Below are positions 25,901 through 36,170 of a DNA stretch of 64,000 nucleotides, piece by piece (the first letter of the stretch is position 1; each line of letters starts with the position of its first letter). The notes beneath the pieces were generated by a model. The model saw only the letters and a program-made list of their open reading frames with translations, had not been told where the DNA came from and did no database searches. Made by a program: the position numbers and the translations under genes. Source of the stretch: Blastomussa wellsi (taxonomy: Eukaryota > Cnidaria > Anthozoa > Scleractinia > Plerogyridae); NCBI GenBank assembly GCA_947652115.1, contig OX393562.1, positions 19,799,510 through 19,863,509 on the forward strand, in the 5' to 3' direction.

Positions 25901-28900
25901 ACAAGAAGTGGAGTTAAGTGTGCAATATTGTCGGTAAACAGTTTTATATGTATGTGCTAATTAAACGCACCAATAGATGAGTGTGGGGAAGGTGCCTGGA
26001 ATCCCCGTGGGAGATGCCCACGAGCATGAATGGTAACCGTGACAACCCTGCGAGCGGCAACCACTAGGCACCATCACAATGAGCAAAACACAGTGGAAAG
26101 GAATCATCAAATTTACCCATACTTGCCAAGATGGATGGGAGGGATGGGAGCAAAAAGTGATTGATGTCCAAGCTAGTGAAAGGTAATGCAAGCAAATGGC
26201 TTGACCTCAACTTACAGGGAGCCTGTAAAATTTCTGAGCCCCTGTGGGGATTTCAAAACAAGCTGGCAACTGCTTGAGTTGAGAATAGTTATTTGCCTTT
26301 TCACGCTTCAAGAATAACAACCAAACTGTTTTCACATTCATGCAAAAATCAAGGCGATCCTGTTGAAAGTATTACACTTGGAAGGTTGACCTTAGCATGA
26401 CATATTGTGTAACATGACAAAATAACTTATAGAAGCTTCATCTGTGCAAACCCCAAAGACAGAGCTTGAAACAAAGACATAGAACACCCAAAGAATCAGA
26501 AATTAATTCATGAATCATGCCTAATTCAACTATTCGTTCACAGATCATGTTCAAGTCGAAAACTGTGTTCATGTGCAAATGAATAGTTCTTAAAATTGAA
26601 AATAATGTATCAGAAAAAAGTAAACACTTAAATCACATTTCACTGGAAAACAAATAGTTCACATAAAAAGTAGAGGGGATCCTGCCGGTTAATTGATTGC
26701 TTGTTGCTGTTTTCTCTGGTCATGGTAATCAGCTCACAACAAATAAGCTCAAGTTGTCACAGCCACCTATTTTTCCAGTTGATAATGTCTACTTAAACTC
26801 ATCGCCAATTGATGAGCTTGGGAAAGGTGCAAAGAAGGTGGAGCCAAACAGGCACGTATCCATGGCAACCCCGAGAGCGGAAAATACCAAGGCACCATCA
26901 CACTGATCAAATCAGTGGAGATACTTACCAAACACATATTTACCATGACCACCAGAAGGGAGGGAGATGAGGGAGCGAAGCTTCAGCGCTTGGGGAAAAC
27001 TGCACGTACACACGTAGCAGGAACGCAAAATGCATAGGTCCTGCAAAGCCCCATATGAAACCCCCAGCATGCATGACCACCCTGACTGGCCGCTGGCCAG
27101 CATTGGCTCAAGTCTAACCTATAGCCTTCAGCCACATTTAAAAACATTTTCAAACCCCTGGTGCAGACTGGAGTTTTCAGTTTGGTGTGCAAGTGAAGTA
27201 TGTTCAAAGGAGCAAGGCAGCTCACCGGTGAGGGTAGGGAGTGGAAGAGGAAAGATGGGAAATGTTTTATTTTTATTTACACCTCTCCATTATTTTTGTG
27301 CTACAAACCCTGGCATATGTTTATTAAATAATTTATTTATTATAATTGATTTGCTTACTCATCTGTCTCAATAAGCCAAGCACACTTGGATGGTAAAGAG
27401 TATTCCTCTTTTCCTTCTGTTATTACAGGTTTACTATCTGATTCTCTACGCCTGGAGAAAGAGAACATGATATCATTTAAGATTCCCTTTTTCTGAAACA
27501 GCAATAAAAGTAAGTCCCATGGCAAGTGAAAAGCATGTAACATGAAAACTAGGAGTGTTAAATTAGTGTAAGCCATATACAGGTACTTCTAATGCAATTA
27601 TGTAGAAAACTGATTAATAATTAATAATTGAAAAGCATGTGATCCTTTACATTTTACCTTAAATTGGCTACTTATTTTCATGGACTTTTCACAAAATTAA
27701 TATTCACAAAAATTAAAAGCACAAAATTTAAAACCTTATTAACCTTTATGATGTCATTCAACCCATTATAAGTAAATTTTGGCAAATTTTTTCCCTTTTG
27801 TTTTTTCTGTCTTTTGTGAAAGCTAATTCTAACAAAATTTGTTTCTTCCAAATTAAAAGCAAAATTAAGTTCCAGTAAAAATAAACAACAATTAATAAGG
27901 TAGATCACCCTAGCAGGGTTTTCCTTTTCGGCCGGCGACCGGCGATTTTCGCCGCATGTGAACGGCTCCGTAGCCGGCAACTAAAAGAATCCTTGCTGTT
28001 ATATAATCTAAAAGTTATATAATTTATACAAGCTGTCTCCGCCAGCTTCACTTTCATCGACTTCAACTTTATTTGAAAAGGAAAACCCTGCCTAAGGGGG
28101 TAGTGCAGACATAGGTGGGGGATTTGAACTGAGATGAGATTTTCTGTTCAATTGCCCGGCCCCAGGGCAATTGTAGATGGTCAAAAGAGCCACTAAAAGT
28201 CAATAAAATGTTGCTGGAAAGGCCAATAAAACGGTCAAAAGTATCCCCACCATAGGACAATAACTACTGTCAAATTCCCCACCTATCCCTGCACTCCCTC
28301 CCCCCCCCCCCCTCCCTGTGGAATTTACATTGATAGGTGCATAAGTCCACCCTGCTAGAAGATTAGAAGACTTCAAGTCGAGAAGTGAGAGCCTTCAAAT
28401 AATCAAATTAAATTTTAACAAGCTACACTTTATGGATCCTTCATTGCATAGCTAGCCCACAATTTTATACTGGACAAAAAGCTGTTACTTCAATGGCCCT
28501 GTTTTTCAATTCAGTAATAATTTGTACAAGCAGCATTTGTCTTGCATAAAAAACCAGCTGCCATATGAACTGGAACGGCTTATGGAAATTATACAAAAGC
28601 AAAATACATGTACATAACCAGACATTGTGTATATTTACTGATAAACAACATAGCCTTTGGGCTGTAAGAGATAAGCTTGAATATCTTTTCATTTTTGCTG
28701 ATCAAAAGATTAAATTGAAAAAAATTATTTGAATGAACATTTTAAATACATTTCCAGACACGAATCTTCAACACAATTTCGCACGTTTGGTGTTTTATCG
28801 AAATCTACATTAATAATATTAAAAACTTATTGCGTTTCACCATTTAAGCTATTTGGTCGATAGGAAGCCACGGAAGACCTTCTTTGCATCACTCCCACTA

Positions 28901-29153
28901 GTCTTAAAAACTTATTGATTTTTAGCACAGCTGATAAACAGATGATAAACTACGGAAAAACAGCTACTAACCTTTCTCGGCAGAATTGGCATAGGTCGCC
29001 CCACCAGTTCGCGTTGCAAACGCAGAAAAATCCACCATTACAAACACCGTTGATGCAGTCAAGATTCCGTGTACATTTGCTTGATTCGCATAAAATACAG
29101 TCCGTGAGTATGATTACAGAACAAAGCCACCAAACATTCATTCTTTTCCACAC
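6839..29153 (-). CDS. ATRN: Attractin-family membrane receptor, complete 26-exon gene
   Basis: Single-pass cell-surface protein of the attractin/attractin-like family. Exons in gene order: 28972-29153, 27359-27451, 24788-24907, 23617-23733, 22319-22512, 21102-21164, 20149-20245, 19894-19993, 19296-19521, 18171-18485, 17563-17647, 17411-17475, 16855-16941, 15897-16106, 15131-15319, 14112-14183, 12540-12605, 12074-12167, 11272-11324, 10831-10916, 10189-10273, 9386-9549, 8338-8399, 7750-7828, 7509-7586, 6839-7066. Every intron is GT-AG, all phases agree, and the sum is 3210 nt with one terminal stop (1069 aa). Approximate residues: signal peptide 1-20, EGF 22-57, CUB 70-176, EGFs 180-240, kelch 258-553, PSI repeats 585-714, laminin-type EGFs 715-810, juxtamembrane 811-931, TM 932-956, cytoplasmic tail to 1069. 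Vertebrate attractins are near 1400 aa; the difference is mainly the missing lectin domain and neighbouring PSI repeats. Choice between ATRN and ATRNL1 is not possible from this sequence. Confidence 0.95.
8942..9245 (-). mobile_element. tRNA-derived SINE copy
   Basis: The minus strand starts with a tRNA-like head (GTGGTCAGAGCGTCAAGCC as A-box region, GGCTCGACTCC as B-box). It ends with the conserved tail block ctgtagcatgaagtgacag and tcaggccggagcttatccc, shared with copies at 13.3 and 57.5 kb. A run of more than 20 G lies beside it at 8899-8920. Confidence 0.65.
9700..10045 (-). mobile_element. SINE-like repeat interrupted by a MITE
   Basis: On the minus strand a B-box-like stretch (GGGCTCGATTCC, complement at 10018-10029) lies on one side of the palindromic element at 9779-10009. 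A second repeat-like block (aacctggagaaaaaccc near 9719-9735) lies on the other. I infer that a tRNA-derived SINE was split by the MITE; the boundaries are approximate. Confidence 0.4.
9779..10009. mobile_element. Palindromic MITE flanked by TA (Tc1/mariner type)
   Basis: Two arms of about 105 bp are near-perfect inverted copies; both carry gaggggcgagcggcaaatcc or its complement. A spacer of about 20 bp separates them. The termini read gactgcgagcagtc and gactgctcgcagtc and are flanked by TA on both sides (9777-9778 and 10010-10011), as expected for a TA target-site duplication. It lies within attractin intron 21, between exons 21 and 22. Confidence 0.75.
11272..14183 (-). CDS. ATRN: Attractin exons 16-19: laminin-type EGF repeats
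   Basis: Exons 14112-14183, 12540-12605, 12074-12167 and 11272-11324 encode two laminin-type EGFs: CQCNGHSKCVKENSCGEC, then HCEQCAKGYYGDPRNGGKC, then CQCSAHAKVCAADTGNC, QCLTKGVTGRNC and CEDGYSG. Order and spacing match attractin. The 11.3-14.1 kb introns hold two SINE copies. Confidence 0.92.
11396..11612 (-). mobile_element. tRNA-derived SINE copy
   Basis: The minus-strand head reads GTGGTCTAGTGGTTAGTGCA (A-box-like) and GGTTTCGAACTCC (B-box-like). The body shares agtaaagtgtctt and cctgggtga blocks with the copy at 13.3 kb. Confidence 0.65.
12752..12895. repeat. Diverged copy of a dispersed foldback repeat
   Basis: Shares tttacatctgaatgcactct and ccattggcttt with the element at 56163-56345, and has the same tgacgtcataaa / tgacttcataac inverted core. 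Non-coding, in an attractin intron. Confidence 0.5.
13257..13517 (-). mobile_element. tRNA-derived SINE, best-preserved copy
   Basis: The minus strand gives GGCACAGTGGCCCAATG and GGTGCGCTG (A-box region), then GGGTTCAAGCTCC (B-box). The body runs through ggtgtataaatgggtaccgg and ends with gggatgagctccggcctgat. The same order of blocks occurs on the plus strand at 57.43-57.66 kb. Confidence 0.75.
14190..15060. other. Attractin intron 15 (between exons 15 and 16), no gene recognised
   Basis: Open frames on both strands at 14390-14910 are G/C-rich and mirror each other. No domain or splice support is seen, and the flanking exons already join in phase. It may include an unassigned repeat. Confidence 0.4.
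15131..16941 (-). CDS. ATRN: Attractin exons 13-15: PSI repeats, lectin domain absent
   Basis: Exon 16855-16941 (DCMSPSSSLNCFKS) follows the last kelch blade. Exon 15897-16106 gives a PSI-type repeat (DCHLRQTCTAC, DGCMWCESHSQC). Exon 15131-15319 gives another (MKSCRDCHKLSGCGWCDD, ending NWNFIDCP). Vertebrate attractins carry a C-type lectin domain and further PSI repeats between the parts corresponding to exons 13 and 14. Here exon 13 joins exon 14 in a consistent phase, and the intron between them (16107-16854) shows only a MITE and AT-rich DNA. Confidence 0.85.
16513..16678. mobile_element. Short foldback MITE in attractin intron 13
   Basis: Inverted ends gcaatagagg (16513-16522) and cctctattgc (16669-16678) continue inward as cagcctcatctaaacac against gtgtttagatgaggct. 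Each arm is about 65 bp. Non-coding. Confidence 0.7.
17411..20245 (-). CDS. ATRN: Attractin exons 7-12: kelch beta-propeller
   Basis: Six exons (20149-20245, 19894-19993, 19296-19521, 18171-18485, 17563-17647, 17411-17475) encode repeated kelch blades. Visible hallmarks: ASHAMVVIGNYLWMYGG, ARYGHSLVAFD, NSLILFGGTC, GHTATVVGNDMIVLFGY, FGHSSVLHPDTGRIYVHGG, FLHSAVVVGSTMIVFGG, SRYGHSAVA and VMYAFGGFHG. The GG doublets and following W residues are the blade signature. Probably a protein-interaction surface outside the cell. Confidence 0.93.
17858..17935 (+). repeat. tRNA-like SINE head
   Basis: The plus strand contains an A-box-like agcccagttggttagagc and a B-box-like gggtttgaatcctg spaced as in a tRNA. 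The sequence cannot fold into a full cloverleaf with an acceptor stem, and AT-rich non-tRNA sequence follows. A second SINE type rather than a functional tRNA gene. Confidence 0.6.
20365..20985 (+). repeat. Dispersed repeat of about 600 bp, copy 1
   Basis: Aligns along its length, same orientation, with 33474-34045. Shared blocks include cacgccacgtcat, ggccagaagccgtt, tgtggtcgctaa, tttatttgcaat and gatcttacagtgg-type ends. Lies in an attractin intron; no coding capacity or TIRs seen. Confidence 0.6.
21102..22512 (-). CDS. ATRN: Attractin exons 5-6: EGF pair and linker to kelch
   Basis: Exon 22319-22512 starts after a strong polypyrimidine acceptor ending tttgtag and encodes two disulfide-rich EGF-like units, with CGSHGLCV, CECDAGWTSSNC and CDAETRKCNC visible. 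Exon 21102-21164 (ESCNISDKRSFW) leads into the propeller. The segment aligns in order with the post-CUB EGFs of attractin. Confidence 0.88.
21754..22096. mobile_element. Diverged foldback element ending in ctaggggt / acccctag
   Basis: The left end ctaggggtaactattga and the right end attgatacacccctag are inverted relatives, and the interior alternates gcgatag / tatcgata motifs. Probably a non-autonomous DNA transposon; target duplication unclear. Confidence 0.45.
22602..22785. mobile_element. Foldback MITE, copy 1
   Basis: The inverted arms share tgcatctgttcagtaat / ctactgaacagatgca and gattccatg / catgaaatc. The same element lies at 53566-53742 with the same central motifs (aagaacatca, cattttgatgtc / cattttgacgtc). 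Confidence 0.65.
22837..23216 (-). repeat. Dispersed repeat family A, copy 1
   Basis: This 380-bp block is the reverse complement of 52442-52829 at high identity, from the atagatgagtgtgg end to the tagccccat end. It lies in an attractin intron. Partial relatives are at 25968-26155 and 26795-27122. Confidence 0.7.
23617..27451 (-). CDS. ATRN: Attractin exons 2-4: CUB domain
   Basis: Exons 27359-27451, 24788-24907 and 23617-23733 encode one CUB domain: KCAWLIETDE, then GPCGKRTLIIYDGSSVQSP, then SGSAFIVLTG and NCWFNVTY at its end. For exon 4 the acceptor is set at ctag before AACAAAGG, not the earlier ttacag. Only the later one keeps the frame open from exon 3; the earlier gives an immediate stop. 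The intervening 25-27 kb intron holds two copies of a dispersed repeat. Confidence 0.88.
25968..26155 (+). repeat. Dispersed repeat family A, partial diverged copy
   Basis: Begins caccaatagatgagtgtgg and keeps gacaaccctg, gagcggc and ttacccatacttgcc in the same order as the fuller copies, then ends. Confidence 0.55.
26795..27122 (+). repeat. Dispersed repeat family A, diverged copy
   Basis: Keeps aaactcatcgccaattgat, ggcaccatcacactgat and, at its far end, ggccgctggccagcattg in family order, with about 100 bp of unrelated or rearranged sequence inside. Confidence 0.5.
28972..29153 (-). CDS. ATRN: Attractin exon 1: signal peptide and first EGF
   Basis: The start ATG is followed by a hydrophobic leader (MNVWWLCSVIILTDCILC), then an EGF-like unit with six cysteines ending GGFFCVCNANWWGDLCQFC, matching the N-terminal EGF of mature attractins. 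The exon ends in phase 2 at a GTTAGT donor, and the split codon continues into the CUB exon at 27451. Confidence 0.9.
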
Positions 29154-30722
29154 TCATCAAGTCATTGTGCCGAACTGATGTGGCCTTGTGGCCGATGGCA
29201 ATCAACTCTGTCGAAGAATGCCCCAGGGGGAATGGACACAAAGGACCATTTTATAATTACCTCTCCATGTACCGGTCAAATGAGGGCTGTTCTGGTCTGA
29301 ACTCAAGGTCTGACTTCCTGGCCAGGGCGGTGGGGGGACAGAAAACCATGTGCTTTGCGACGTGACCATTTTCGAACTTTCCAAACGAAATAATCCCCAT
29401 CTAAAAGAATAGTTAAAAAAAATAAATAAAAAAATATGTCAACGTACAAGGCCGCAACAAGGAGCCTTACCTTCCATACACATTCTTCCGGGACGTTGCA
29501 AACCCATCGATCAAAATCGATCATCGAAAAGCTAATCGACAATTTTCGATACTAATCAATCGATTAGTTAAAATAATCGATAAACATCGATAATCACACC
29601 ATTTGGGATCGGATTATCAATTTTGATCGATCACTAGTAAAATGTTTGCTGTCCTGCCGTAACCTCCGCTCTTCCTCTTGATAACCTTCTGTCTTTTGTT
29701 ACCTAATGTCATATGATAACATATATATATATGGACGAACGATGTGGAGCAATGAAAGCTGGAAGATTGCATCAAACAGACGTACAGAACAACAAACTCA
29801 CGTACGAGAAAATATGTCGGGCGCGGTACATCGCGTTAAATACAGGAATGGCTCCGGGGGGGGGGGGCTGGTGAACCATTTACCCAAAAAATTTATCCCA
29901 AGTTGCCTTAAAACTGCCAAAATGTTCACATTCTCTCGTTCTATGGGGTCAGAAGGTAGAAATTGCAAGAAATCGGAAGGAAAATACTCTTTCAGGACCT
30001 TGCTTATTGTGTTTTCTACGTATGCTAATTTAGCATGAGCCCGACGCACGCTTTTTTCTGGTGCGGAAATTTGAATACGATTGTTTGCAACGTCGGTCGA
30101 TGCGTGAAAGTTTCGGTAAAATCAACAACGACCAACAAAGATAATTCGTTACGCTCTTCCATGGAAAGTTAGAGGAACTAGTATCATGTATATACTTTCC
30201 TGTTTAACATCGAGTGAAACTTAGGCGGATAGGCAATAACGTTAGTGGAAATTCTCTCAGCAGAAGCAAGCAGGATACAAGTCAAAAGGTAAATACATGC
30301 CACGTAACGGACGCAATTAGCTGTTGCCTAAAAAACGCGAATTAGAGATACGAGCAAATATTGAAATACGAGCGGAAGGGCCAAGAAGGGGGGGGGGGGG
30401 GTTGGGTGGGTTGTTACGGTGAAGGAGGGAGAGTTAGGCCTCATCCAATGGTCTCGCGCACCCGAGAAAACCCTCCCCCGATTTACCCTGCTGAAAAATT
30501 CCACCAACCGTTTATATGATCCTACCCGAGTTGTCTCGGGAGGCGAGACAAGCGAGAAAACTCAGGTAGGCGAGTTGTCTAGTCTCGGCAGGTAGGGTTA
30601 ACCCTGCAGGCGGGACAACTTTTCCCGCTTCTTCCCCTGGGCCTCAATTACAGCATTGCGCTCGAGTAGGCTTGGCACTCTACTCTGTTCTTGACTTCCT
30701 TTTATCGAAGAAAAGAGGGGGT

Positions 30723-30725
<3 letters not shown>
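29154..30725. other. Upstream of attractin; presumed promoter and intergenic repeats
   Basis: The first few hundred bases must include the attractin 5' UTR and promoter, but no TATA box or clear initiator is evident. At 29505-29635 there is a cluster of atcgat-type inverted motifs resembling a decayed foldback element. G runs occur at 29859-29868 and 30390-30401. No gene is recognised. Confidence 0.45.
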
Positions 30726-30755
<30 letters not shown>

Positions 30756-32155
30756 TGGAAGTATAACAATATAATTTGGTTTTATCAACTGGGTTGATAA
30801 TGTCAATTGGCCACCGTAAAGAGATTCAAGAGCTGACGTTTCGAGCGTTAGCCCTTCGTCGGAGCGAATCATTAATTGTGCGTCGTGTGTTTTTATATAC
30901 AGAAAGATGGAGCGTCGCTATTGGCTGGTGCCTGGTAACTTGAAAACCTCGGAATAAATTAGTTGAATGAAAAGCGTTCGTTGATACCGTGAGGATTAAG
31001 AGTGCCGATTTGAAAAATACATTTTTGTTCTAGAGTTTTGCGGCTTTCCGTGTTTCCTTGGTGAAGGGAAAGGCCGCAGACTGCCATATGTTGCTTAGAA
31101 TGATTTGGGAGATTGAAGTGTCTCGCGACCGGTTTCGATGCATTTTTGTCGTCTTTCTCTACGTCACGAAGGTGTTCTCGGAATCGGTCGCCAAGTCGTC
31201 TCCCTGTTTCGCCGATGTATAACTTTTTGCAAAGAGTGCAAGTTATACAGTAGATGGCATTGGCTGAGGTACAGGTGAAATGATCAGTGATTTTGATAGA
31301 TCGCTTGGGTCCCGATATTTTGTCCACGTTGTGAATGAAAGGGCATGTTTTGCATCGTGCGCGAGCGCATTTAAAAGTTCCGGGTTGATCACTAGTTTGG
31401 AATGCACTTCTGACTAAAAAGTTACCTATGTTTTTGTCGCGTTTAAATGAAATAAATGGAGGTTGCGAAAAGATTCTACCAGTGTCGGGATCATTTTGAA
31501 GTGATTTAAAGTTTTTGAGAATGATGGATTTAACTGCGTGGTTGTGAGGATGAAATGTGAGGGTGAATGAAATTCTATCCTTGTTTTCTCCCTGTGACGT
31601 TTGTAGTGCTGATTGTCGATCAATTTGCTGGGCGCGATGATGGCCCGCTTGAACAACAGAAGCAGGATAGCCGCGTTTGTCGAAGAAATTGCACATTTCC
31701 TCTGATTTTAAGGAAAAATCAGAGTCGTCACTACAAAGACGGCGAAGTCTAAGAAACTGAGAATAAGGAATTGAATTCTTGACATGTGATGGATGTGAAG
31801 ATGAATACAACAAATAGCTATGAGAATCTGTGGGTTTGTAGTGCACACTGGTGCATAAACCGTTGCCTTCGATAGAAACTTTGATATCCAGGAATGCTAA
31901 GGAAGTATCGGAAATTTCCCAGGTATATTTAAGGGCAGGATGAAACGAATTAACAGCGGTTATAAATTGAGAAAGATCCTCTCTGGTAGAAGAGGTAGCG
32001 CCGATACAGTCGTCAATGTAGTGACGATAGAGTTCAGATTTTGGGCCGTTGTATTGATTGAAAAATTGGTGTTCAATGTAGCCTACGAAAAGATTGGCGT
32101 AGCCTCGGTGACATGTTAGAATATTAATATATCGGAATTGGTCTATTAGCACAGT
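30726..32155 (-). mobile_element. 5'-truncated Penelope-like retroelement with GIY-YIG endonuclease
   Basis: A 397-codon frame (30959-32152) begins inside the reverse transcriptase with the palm catalytic motif YIDDCIG. It continues through a Cys-rich linker (CARARCKTCPF) to a GIY-YIG nuclease: IYCITCTLCKKLYIGETGRR, with Arg in GDRFREHL. RT plus GIY-YIG in this order is diagnostic of Penelope-like elements. The frame is open to a natural stop, so the copy is fairly young but truncated upstream, where it abuts an (att)n tract. Downstream is a 3' region with a hammerhead-like motif. Confidence 0.88.
30829..30866 (-). ncRNA. Hammerhead-ribozyme-like motif of the Penelope element
   Basis: The minus strand reads CCGACGA, then GGGC-TAAC-GCTC able to form stem II, then GAAAC, GTC and AGCTC. 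This is the order of the hammerhead core (CUGANGA, stem II, GAAA, cleavage triplet). The second core base is C instead of U, so activity is doubtful. Penelope-like elements are known to carry minimal hammerheads in their terminal repeats. Confidence 0.6.
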
Positions 32156-32184
32156 GGTGCTAAATACATTGACACTTAAATAAA

Positions 32185-32286
<102 letters not shown>

Positions 32287-33473
32287 TGTTTCAGAAACGT
32301 CGAAGCCTGAAAAGGATACACTACAAGGTGAGAGACCCTGGGAACGAGGTTGCATAGAAAATTGTCAAAATGACCCGAGCGCTTTTCCTTTTGGTCGCTT
32401 CGCTTTTGTCGGGCGAAAGCAAATATTATATGTCTCTTACATCTATATCATATTTGTCCAGGATTGTCAAAAGAGCAAATGCATAATTATCCTATTTGTC
32501 CCGGGACAAATACCATATTTCAACCATGTTTGTCCGTGGTCAAATCCATGACATAACATGGATTTCCAATATCAAAGGTGTAAGCCGACGTTAACCAAGT
32601 CGACCAATTGCTGGACTATCGCCGCCGTGTTGCGCGATTTGGTCGTCAATGTACGTAGGGCTCAGGCTCCCGCGAACCATACAGCTAGCCGCTTTGACCA
32701 TAAAAATGAACCCCATTGCTCTCTTGCAATTTCTATACCTATCGGGCTCCACTGGTGGCCCTTCGAGCCGCCAGAGCTCCGCTATTAACATATAACGCAT
32801 ACATTTTTCTTTCAGTTATGCTTGTAAAAGTACGATGTTATGCTACTGGAAATATGCTACTATGAAATTGTTCTCAAAAAGTCTAAGTCTCTCTGGCCCT
32901 GTGTCTGTCATTTTGAATGAAAAATTACAATCCGGCAACTGAACTAGATACTCACTAGAACGGGTAGCTACATACTGCCAAGTTTTCTTAAGAAAGCACA
33001 AAAATAATGGTACTATACTTAACTATACTTCTGGGACACCGCGGAAAAATGCACGGCGCTTGTATATTGACGTCACGATTTCGCGAGGTGGTTATCATCA
33101 GGACCCATCAGCAGGTGAGGCCATAAAACATTGATAATATAAGTTTCGCCCAAACGTGCGAACTTATGATACTTGTACGTAAAACGGGAAGCAAGCTTAT
33201 GGAGGTGAAAATTGGCAAAATGTTCACATTTTCTGCCATTCTCTCGTTTTTCCGTATTGACTCATCTGGTTGTACCTAGCCTTCTTCAATGCCCGTCCGA
33301 TCCTTAAATTTTTCTGGCCTCTCCTTCCCCGTCGCCTCTCCCCCGGGTCTACCTTTATGAAACAAGTTACACAAGTTCTCTCAGTCGTTGTGACACGTAT
33401 AAAGGCAAAGGGAGTCAATAGTCATCCCTGGAGGGCTCCCGTACCATTAGGAAGTTCAACAAGACTTCCTTTT
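32287..33473. other. Intergenic, no gene recognised
   Basis: Short opposing frames only. Contains gacaaat / atttgtc motifs around 32450-32540 that form a weak inverted cluster. Nothing else is supportable. Confidence 0.45.
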
Positions 33474-34045
33474 TGGAAGTACGCGCTAAGTGTTTGTGTA
33501 CATCTTTACTGTGCATGCAATTCGTGTCGCCAAATCACGCCACGTCATGCATCGAGCGTGCGCGTTGAGGAAAACACACAAAAGGCCAGAAGCCGTTGCT
33601 TTAAATTTGCTTGCAGTTTTCCCTCTGTTGTTTTTTCCATAAACAGATTTTATTAACAGTTTTCAACACAAATTCAGTCTGGAAAGCTGCAAATTTCCTG
33701 TCATCTTGGCTTTAATGCGAGTGAAATTGTGGTCGCTAACTTTTAGAAACCTCATCAATTGAACAAATTCACTAAATAGATAACCTTAAACAATATTCGG
33801 CAGAGAACATTTCACTTCAGATATTTATTTGCAATTTTTTATATGGGCTTACAGATAAATTAGCCATATTGATTTCGCTGACGAGGCCGAGTTTAGCGAT
33901 TCAGAGTGTTCTTCCGCGAATTTTATGTGGAAGTCAGTGACCCCCGATATTTGTACATTTCTGACATTATTAACTCGGATCTTACAGTGGTGAAAGTCTC
34001 AGAGAAAAATCAATGTTAGAAACTTTTCGCGGAAACGTCCTTAAC
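33474..34045 (+). repeat. Dispersed repeat of about 600 bp, copy 2
   Basis: Partner of 20365-20985 (same orientation, diverged). Shares cacgccacgtcat, ggccagaagccgtt, gtggtcgctaa, tttatttgcaat and gatcttacagtgg. Confidence 0.6.
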
Positions 34046-36170
34046 GTAGCCTGCGTCGCAGACACTGAGACTACTCCGGCTTCAACCAAGCCTGCCTTAA
34101 CGCAGCGTTCTCGGAAAAAGTGAAGCCAGGGACCAATATGGCTAGGGAACCTCGCCCCACATTTCGCACATGCAAAATCGAGGTGATGATTATAATTTGC
34201 ATTTTAATCTACGGTTCCTCGTGGTTCGAACTTAGTGTTTGGTTCCTTCGAAGAAGGGGTGAAATTTGTTGACAAATCTTCAGGAAAATCATCAAATTTA
34301 AGAAGGAATTGCCGAGTATATTGCGCTTGAAGAGCTGGTATGGACCAAGAACTCACTTCTGGTGGAGTAGCCGCGAAACATGATAAGAGTTTATAAGAGT
34401 TTAATAACCTCGTTAACGTTGTGACACTGAAGGAAGATTGAGCTGTCGACGAGAAGCAAATCAGTTCAACAAGTATCCAGTAGGTGCTCGAACATGAATT
34501 GATCTTTCATAGCACATTTATTGGAACCAAGCGCAAGAGTCGGAGCTTAAAGCCTCGTTCGCTAAGTAGTTTAAGGACGCGCGCTGGTAAGATACCAAGG
34601 GATAATTATAACAAAATTATTTTCCAGATATGCACATGATATTTATGAGCCCATCAGGGTTTGCTGAGAACTCCGATCTATAAATCTATTTTAACAAAAA
34701 AAATGTCGCTTACAAATTAGAACTTGTAAGGCAATTAAAGATTGTTGTATTATTGTTGTTGTTGTTGAGGGGAATATTTCTTGGTTGTCGGGGGCGTACT
34801 TTAATTGGGAAGACAGACCAGAACTAAACAGTAATTTTGAGACTCTCTATATGTACCCCAAGACCTATTTTTTGCAAATTTTCGATTTTTTAACAGATCT
34901 TCGTTATATCGATTGAAATGTTGTCTAACAGTTTAGTTAGTATAATTCACAGCCGAAATGTTATCTCATTTAATCAACAAACCGCATAAATAACTGTTAA
35001 AAATTCGTGAAAAGCAAAATACCTGATTTCTTAAACAATAACACAGGGAAATTAAATTGTTTCGATTTGGAGAGGGGCTCAATTATTCAATGAATTTTTA
35101 TCACCTCGGTCTGATATTGTCTTTTGGTATATTCAGGTAAAAATCATCAAGAAACCTTCCAGTTGACAGCACTTGGCAAGAGGAGAGAACACAGGCTAGT
35201 AACATGGTGAGTATCATAATTGGAAACAAACTTGTACATGCGAGCTGGTTTCCCTCTGGTTGCTGGTTGGAAAGTTCAAGTAGTTTTGTATTATTCGCCG
35301 CAATAATTTGATTGAATTTGGAGCACAGAAAGCAGTTTATATGTGAACTACAAAACAAGTATCTTCAACTTGCATCCGGTAGAATCCAGTCTTGCATGTT
35401 TAACAAGGAAATATAAGAAGTTTAGCATTGTTTTTCACAGTAAACTATAGGGAAGATATCAGTGACGTCACCTATTCTTATTAATGTGCCAACCAGAAAA
35501 CTATTTGCTGGTGAAACAAAGAGCTCTTTTGTTTAACTTGTTGGCAATTTAAATAACAAAAACAATGTTTGTAAACAAATATCTTCCCTATTCGCATGTA
35601 TTAGCCTCGGTGGTTAGTTTCTTCCCTTTAAACTTCAAAGGTTAGGTCATTTACGACTTATGAAAAACCCACTTCCATGAGATAAAACACGGTTATTTTT
35701 TTGGGATAATAGCTTCTTCTTAATAACACTTAACGCATTTAAACGGTCGAAGCAGATTTTCTTTTAACCAGCAAGAGATAATTGCATTTTGACACAATAT
35801 TTTCATAGCTAGCGCGCGCGAATTCAAACTGGCTTAAAGTTCACTTCTTCGGTCAGTGTTGCTAATTATCTTTTGTGAAAGTTTACGAGTTCGGGCAAGG
35901 AAATCGGACAAATTGTGAGGTTTATATTAACAGTGGATTTATAATTTGCAAAACGTAACAAGAATTTTTTGAAATTCTTGCCTCCACGTGTAAAACTAAA
36001 ATGCAAATTAGACGGTGTTCAAGGAGGAGAGCGAACTCCTTGCATTTTAATTTTCTTAAGTAAGCCATCTTCAGGTTGTTTCATTCGATTCAAATGCGAT
36101 TTTATGTACTGGAAAATATGACTTAACGTGGCTCTGGAGTTTTGCAAAATTCGTGAAAGGTGCGCTTCTT
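34046..36170. other. Intergenic, no gene recognised
   Basis: AT-rich, with no reading frame over about 90 codons and no domain or splice-supported exon. No repeat family from elsewhere in the window was matched here. Confidence 0.4.
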
